Shown here piece by piece: positions 60,945-64,000 of a stretch of DNA of 64,000 nt. This DNA comes from Rubrolithibacter danxiaensis (lineage in GTDB: Bacteria > Bacteroidota > Bacteroidia > Sphingobacteriales > Sphingobacteriaceae), in assembly GCF_047272945.1 (NCBI RefSeq), contig NZ_JBKOPS010000014.1, positions 1-64,000 of the forward strand, given 5' to 3'. Each line of letters opens with the position of its first letter. The stretch's first letter is position 1. The notes beneath the pieces were generated by a model. The model was not told the origin of the DNA. It saw only the letters and a program-made list of their open reading frames with translations, and did not search any database. The translations under genes were made by a program, and so were the position numbers.

Positions 60945-62051
60945 CTATATTTTAAAAAAGATATTCTGTTTAAAAAGCCAGTAACACAAATACCATTCTA
61001 CAAACCAGGTGCTTACCGCCGAAATAACTTCCAGAATTTTTTCCGGCACTCCCAGCATTCCGATAAAACCTTTTACAAAAATACCTACTGCCCCGTTAAG
61101 CCATTGTATGCCTACTGTTTCAAAAAACAGGTAGATAAAAATGGCGTTTGTGCCTACAACAACTGCCACCCAGGCGTATTTATTAACTTTTTTAACATCA
61201 GTTAACCAGTACAGAAAGGCCATTATTAACAAAACCCATCCGCCAGAAGCAAAAACAAAGGAACTGGTACTGATTCTTTTGATAATAGGAGTTATCCCTG
61301 TTAAATCTAGCCCAAAGCCAATAAGTAAACATAGCAAGGCTGCAATAACGAGCCATTTAATTTTCTCCGGAGAAGTTTGTTGCGAAATAAGCAGTTTACC
61401 GGCTAAAACTCCCCATATAGTATGGGCGGCAGTGGGAATAATATTAATTGCCACCCAACCGTCCCGGTTGATTTTACCCATAATAATTGTATCAAAATAA
61501 GCTCCGAAATTATGATACTCTACAAAAGGCTGGTCGAAACCGGGCACCAATACAACGCGGTACAAAAACTCGGTCAGCAGCAATAAAACAATTGAAATTA
61601 CAATTTGGAACCTATAAGAACGTCGGATTATAATATACGCAATGATTGTTGTAAATGCGAGTTGCGTAAGGATATTCCAAAGTTCCCAAACTAATTTACC
61701 GGCATAAATACAATGCAAGCCGGTGCCAAACAGAAACAATTTCAGGCAGCGAACTGCAATGTGCTTAAAATTCTGCTGCCAGCTTATTCCTTTTTTTAAT
61801 TTTTGATGATAAGAAATATACATGGCAGAGCCGGCCATCGTCATAAATGCAGGCTGTATCAAATCCCAGAAATGAAGCCCATGCCAGGGATGATGAAAGA
61901 ACTGGTTGATAAAGCCATTGAAGGCTCCGGTATCCAGATGATTTAATGATTCATAAACCATACAGCTTTCTGCTGCCAGCAGGATCATGATTAATCCCCG
62001 CATTACATCCAAAGATAAAAGACGGTTAGGATTTTGGTTTAGTACTGACAT
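60945..62051 (-). CDS. DUF5009/NagX-type membrane acyltransferase
   Basis: 368 residues with about 10 transmembrane helices. N-terminal RLLSLDVMRGLIMILL and HHPWHGLHFWDLIQPAFMTMAGSAMYIS are the conserved blocks of the COG4299/NagX family related to heparan-alpha-glucosaminide N-acetyltransferase, whose catalytic His lies in the HPWHG region. Expected to transfer an acetyl group across the inner membrane to a sugar. Its start overlaps neither neighbour; it follows the DUF4832 gene by 2 bases and is cotranscribed with it. Confidence 0.9.
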   Translation of the reverse strand: MSVLNQNPNRLLSLDVMRGLIMILLAAESCMVYESLNHLDTGAFNGFINQFFHHPWHGLHFWDLIQPAFMTMAGSAMYISYHQKLKKGISWQQNFKHIAVRCLKLFLFGTGLHCIYAGKLVWELWNILTQLAFTTIIAYIIIRRSYRFQIVISIVLLLLTEFLYRVVLVPGFDQPFVEYHNFGAYFDTIIMGKINRDGWVAINIIPTAAHTIWGVLAGKLLISQQTSPEKIKWLVIAALLCLLIGFGLDLTGITPIIKRISTSSFVFASGGWVLLIMAFLYWLTDVKKVNKYAWVAVVVGTNAIFIYLFFETVGIQWLNGAVGIFVKGFIGMLGVPEKILEVISAVSTWFVEWYLCYWLFKQNIFFKI

Positions 62052-62053
62052 AT

Positions 62054-63574
62054 TTATTCAACTAATACTGTATGATTTAACTTATTGAAACCGGTATTAG
62101 CCTCCCATGTATTTTTATTAGCCAGGCGAATACTAAATTCGGAACGGCTTTTTAATAAAGGCGAAGGGTCAGACAGATTCAACAGCAGCTCGTATTCCCC
62201 TGCTTTTATTTCTGTCGGTAAAGTAACTGATTGTTTAACCTCAGTTTTTCCACTGAACCATTTCCTGATATCTGTATCTAAGGCTAAAAAGTAAATCTCA
62301 CTGCCAGTTTTACTCCTTAACACCAATTCCACCTGCCGGGGATTATAGGGAGCGGCATATCCTTCATTCGCCAGGTTAAGATTTACTTGGAACGATCTGT
62401 CTTTTTTTACCTCATGTGGCAAAATTGCACTCTCAAGAAACAAGCGGTAGCCCAGCTTTTTTTTAATATTCTCCATACAGCCGCCGCTTTGCCAGTCATT
62501 ATTTACTTCATTGTTGTAATCAGCGTTCAAGAAACTGTAATGCATTGCTGCAAATTCTTTTTCTGCATGGCCTGCTGTTTCACAATCATTTTGAGGACTG
62601 TATTGATCGCTGCAAGTTTCGCCTCCAACTACTACATATTTACTGTCAGAAGAAAAATAATCACGAAGCGTCTGGTTTTCACTTTTCCGCGGAGATGAAG
62701 AATTTCCATAATCTTCATAAGTTCCAAAATCATCCGAACTGGCAAGAAAACAATCATTGTGAAATCCAATCCGTGCTTTATCACTATAGTTGTAAGCTTC
62801 ACTTTCTATCAAAGGTGGAACTGTAACGGATGCGGTAGTGCCATAAACATACCGTTGCTTTAATTGTGGATACCTCACCTGGATCATCCGGCTCTCAGGA
62901 ACAGCATCGAGTAAAGCTTTAATAACTTCAAACCTGTCTTCCCAGTTTTTGTCCAGCAACTTCCCCTGTGCGTTTGAAGAAGCATCGCCAAAATAATCGG
63001 TATAATAATTTTCGCCCCAGGTTCCAATAAAACCCATTTGCAAACAGGCTATTACGTCGGTATTTTCCTGCAAAACTGGTTTAAGCTGTGCAATATGGCT
63101 TAATACCACCGCTTTGGGTGCATCTCCATACGGCGGACAAATAAACTGCTCGGGGCAATTTCCCGACTTTGCATCTACCGTGTAGGTAAAGCGAGGAATT
63201 AACTTTAACCCCGCTTGCCGTGCAGTTTCGCAATCTTTTTTAAAATTCTCCAGAAACGACTCCGGTAAAAGCTTGTCGTTAAATCCGTCTAAAATAAAAT
63301 ATCTGAATACCAGCGTACTTACCACTTTATATTCTGCACCCGAAACTGTATTGGCATTTCGATATTTTTTTAATTCCTGCAAATCAAGAAGGGTATAATT
63401 ACTGGCTCTGGTTTCAGAATAGCGATAAAAACCTCTTTCAGGATTAGGAAAATCTTCATCACTTTTTTCATACGTAACAGTTTTTAGCTCTTCCGTACCC
63501 GAAGACTGCGTTGCCGCCTTCTTACAGCTTGTTGAGAAAATTAATACGGTTAATAAGAACTTTATTGTTTTCAT
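62054..63574 (-). CDS. DUF4874/DUF4832 lipoprotein
   Basis: 506 residues from the ATG at 63574, which opens a lipoprotein signal (LLTVLIFSTSC, Cys about 17, followed by KKA); an upstream ATG at 63595 overlaps the neighbouring gene. It has an N-terminal DUF4874 (about 35-200; EDFPNPERGFYRYSE, LKLIPRFTYTVD, CLQMGFIGTWGENYYTDYF, a TIM-barrel-like glycoside-hydrolase pattern) and a C-terminal DUF4832 beta domain (about 370-500). It is probably a surface or periplasmic carbohydrate-active protein; catalytic residues are not known. Cotranscribed with the membrane acyltransferase. Confidence 0.9.
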   Translation of the reverse strand: MKTIKFLLTVLIFSTSCKKAATQSSGTEELKTVTYEKSDEDFPNPERGFYRYSETRASNYTLLDLQELKKYRNANTVSGAEYKVVSTLVFRYFILDGFNDKLLPESFLENFKKDCETARQAGLKLIPRFTYTVDAKSGNCPEQFICPPYGDAPKAVVLSHIAQLKPVLQENTDVIACLQMGFIGTWGENYYTDYFGDASSNAQGKLLDKNWEDRFEVIKALLDAVPESRMIQVRYPQLKQRYVYGTTASVTVPPLIESEAYNYSDKARIGFHNDCFLASSDDFGTYEDYGNSSSPRKSENQTLRDYFSSDSKYVVVGGETCSDQYSPQNDCETAGHAEKEFAAMHYSFLNADYNNEVNNDWQSGGCMENIKKKLGYRLFLESAILPHEVKKDRSFQVNLNLANEGYAAPYNPRQVELVLRSKTGSEIYFLALDTDIRKWFSGKTEVKQSVTLPTEIKAGEYELLLNLSDPSPLLKSRSEFSIRLANKNTWEANTGFNKLNHTVLVE

Positions 63575-63587
63575 GCTGAAGTTCTTA

Positions 63588-64000
63588 TCATTCATCTAAA
63601 TCCAGCAAAATGGCGGGCGTACCGGAATCAGGCAGTACTCCTAATGTTGCGGACCAGTCGCTTTTTGTAGCTATAATACCAAGTTTTAATGCTGTTGAGG
63701 TAGATAATCCTGAAATTTTTGACCTGTTAAGCTTCATTTCAAACTTTATTAATCCGTTTTCTTCTTTTACTGTCCCTAACTGGTAAAATTCAGACACGCC
63801 GGTAGGATTAAAAGTAAAGCCATTACCTTCTCCTGTGTGATTATAAGCATCAAACCAGCCTGCTAAAACGCCACCTTCTAATAAAACATCATATCCTCCT
63901 CCGGGTAGTTCGCCGGTATTAAGGCCGGTAGTTTCATCATTATCGGTATCCAGGTAAAAATCAAAAATATCTTCATTTGATTTTTTTGAGGCAGCTTCCA
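63588..64000 (-). CDS. C-terminal part of an unidentified exported/carbohydrate-related protein (cut by window edge)
   Basis: The frame is open to the right edge, so only the last 137 residues or so are visible; a GTG at 63797 inside is not a real start. The visible part is a beta-rich domain with DFYLDTDNDETTGLNTGELPGGGYDVLLEGG and a C-terminal LKLGIIATKSDWSATLGVLPDSGTPAILLDLDE. The DTDNDxxTG segment suggests calcium binding or an Ig-like/dockerin-type surface module. I do not recognise the family. Its stop lies 14 bases before the DUF4832 start, so the two are cotranscribed. Confidence 0.7.
   Translation of the reverse strand, partial: EAASKKSNEDIFDFYLDTDNDETTGLNTGELPGGGYDVLLEGGVLAGWFDAYNHTGEGNGFTFNPTGVSEFYQLGTVKEENGLIKFEMKLNRSKISGLSTSTALKLGIIATKSDWSATLGVLPDSGTPAILLDLDE

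Overview
The window looks like chromosomal DNA of a Bacteroidota bacterium, most likely Sphingobacteriaceae-like (Pedobacter/Mucilaginibacter type). The base composition is AT-rich (about 40% GC in coding DNA). At least one promoter matches the Bacteroidota pattern TTG-N19-TAnnTTTG. There are periplasmic two-component regulator propeller/Y_Y_Y sensors. Several lipoproteins carry a lysine/acid-rich stretch right after the lipobox cysteine, and many products fall in families typical of this phylum (WbqC, NIPSNAP, DUF2400, DUF4832/4874, DUF6786, DUF5009). The genus is an inference; there is no rRNA or tRNA gene in the window.

Layout. 1-494 is a gene-free stretch of about 20% GC. 495-14646 holds a radical SAM gene and three tandem hybrid sensor kinases of about 1,430 residues each. 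The first two kinase genes share a nearly identical, GC-richer 1.67-kb catalytic cassette. 14754-24283 holds a DUF2400 gene and a NUDIX-type regulator, divergent from a giant ThuA/PQQ-dehydrogenase/cytochrome c fusion with a sugar isomerase-like gene. A facing operon encodes a GMC oxidoreductase, its small subunit and a second isomerase-like protein. Together these look like a periplasmic oxidative sugar (possibly 3-keto-glycoside) module. A perfect 16-bp-arm inverted repeat sits between the regulator and the fusion gene.

24400-38410 is mostly housekeeping: a DJ-1/PfpI protein, a receiver protein, bioB, two unrelated Mg2+ transporter families (mgtE, corA), envelope acyltransferases and glycosyltransferases, a cobalamin adenosyltransferase, a LolD-type ATPase, gatC, trpS, a deoxynucleoside kinase and kdsB.

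38483-47132 holds a NIPSNAP/ThuA/MaoC group, an EEP-fold hydrolase, an Fsr-like MFS pump, and a same-strand set consisting of a diadenylate-cyclase-like protein, an 807-residue patatin phospholipase and a membrane protein. That set is the best candidate here for an undescribed signalling system. 47334-54044 holds a CotH-like lipoprotein, a pterin dehydratase, an overlapping HipA-like kinase/DUF3037 pair, a vanadium-haloperoxidase-type lipoprotein and small proteins including PpnP. 54194-64000 holds a PEBP protein, glycosyltransferases, a CE2-like esterase, a MarR regulator with a readable promoter/operator followed by a serine hydrolase, and a carbohydrate-related operon that runs off the right edge.

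No CRISPR array, insertion sequence, prophage, SusC/SusD pair, rRNA or tRNA was seen.
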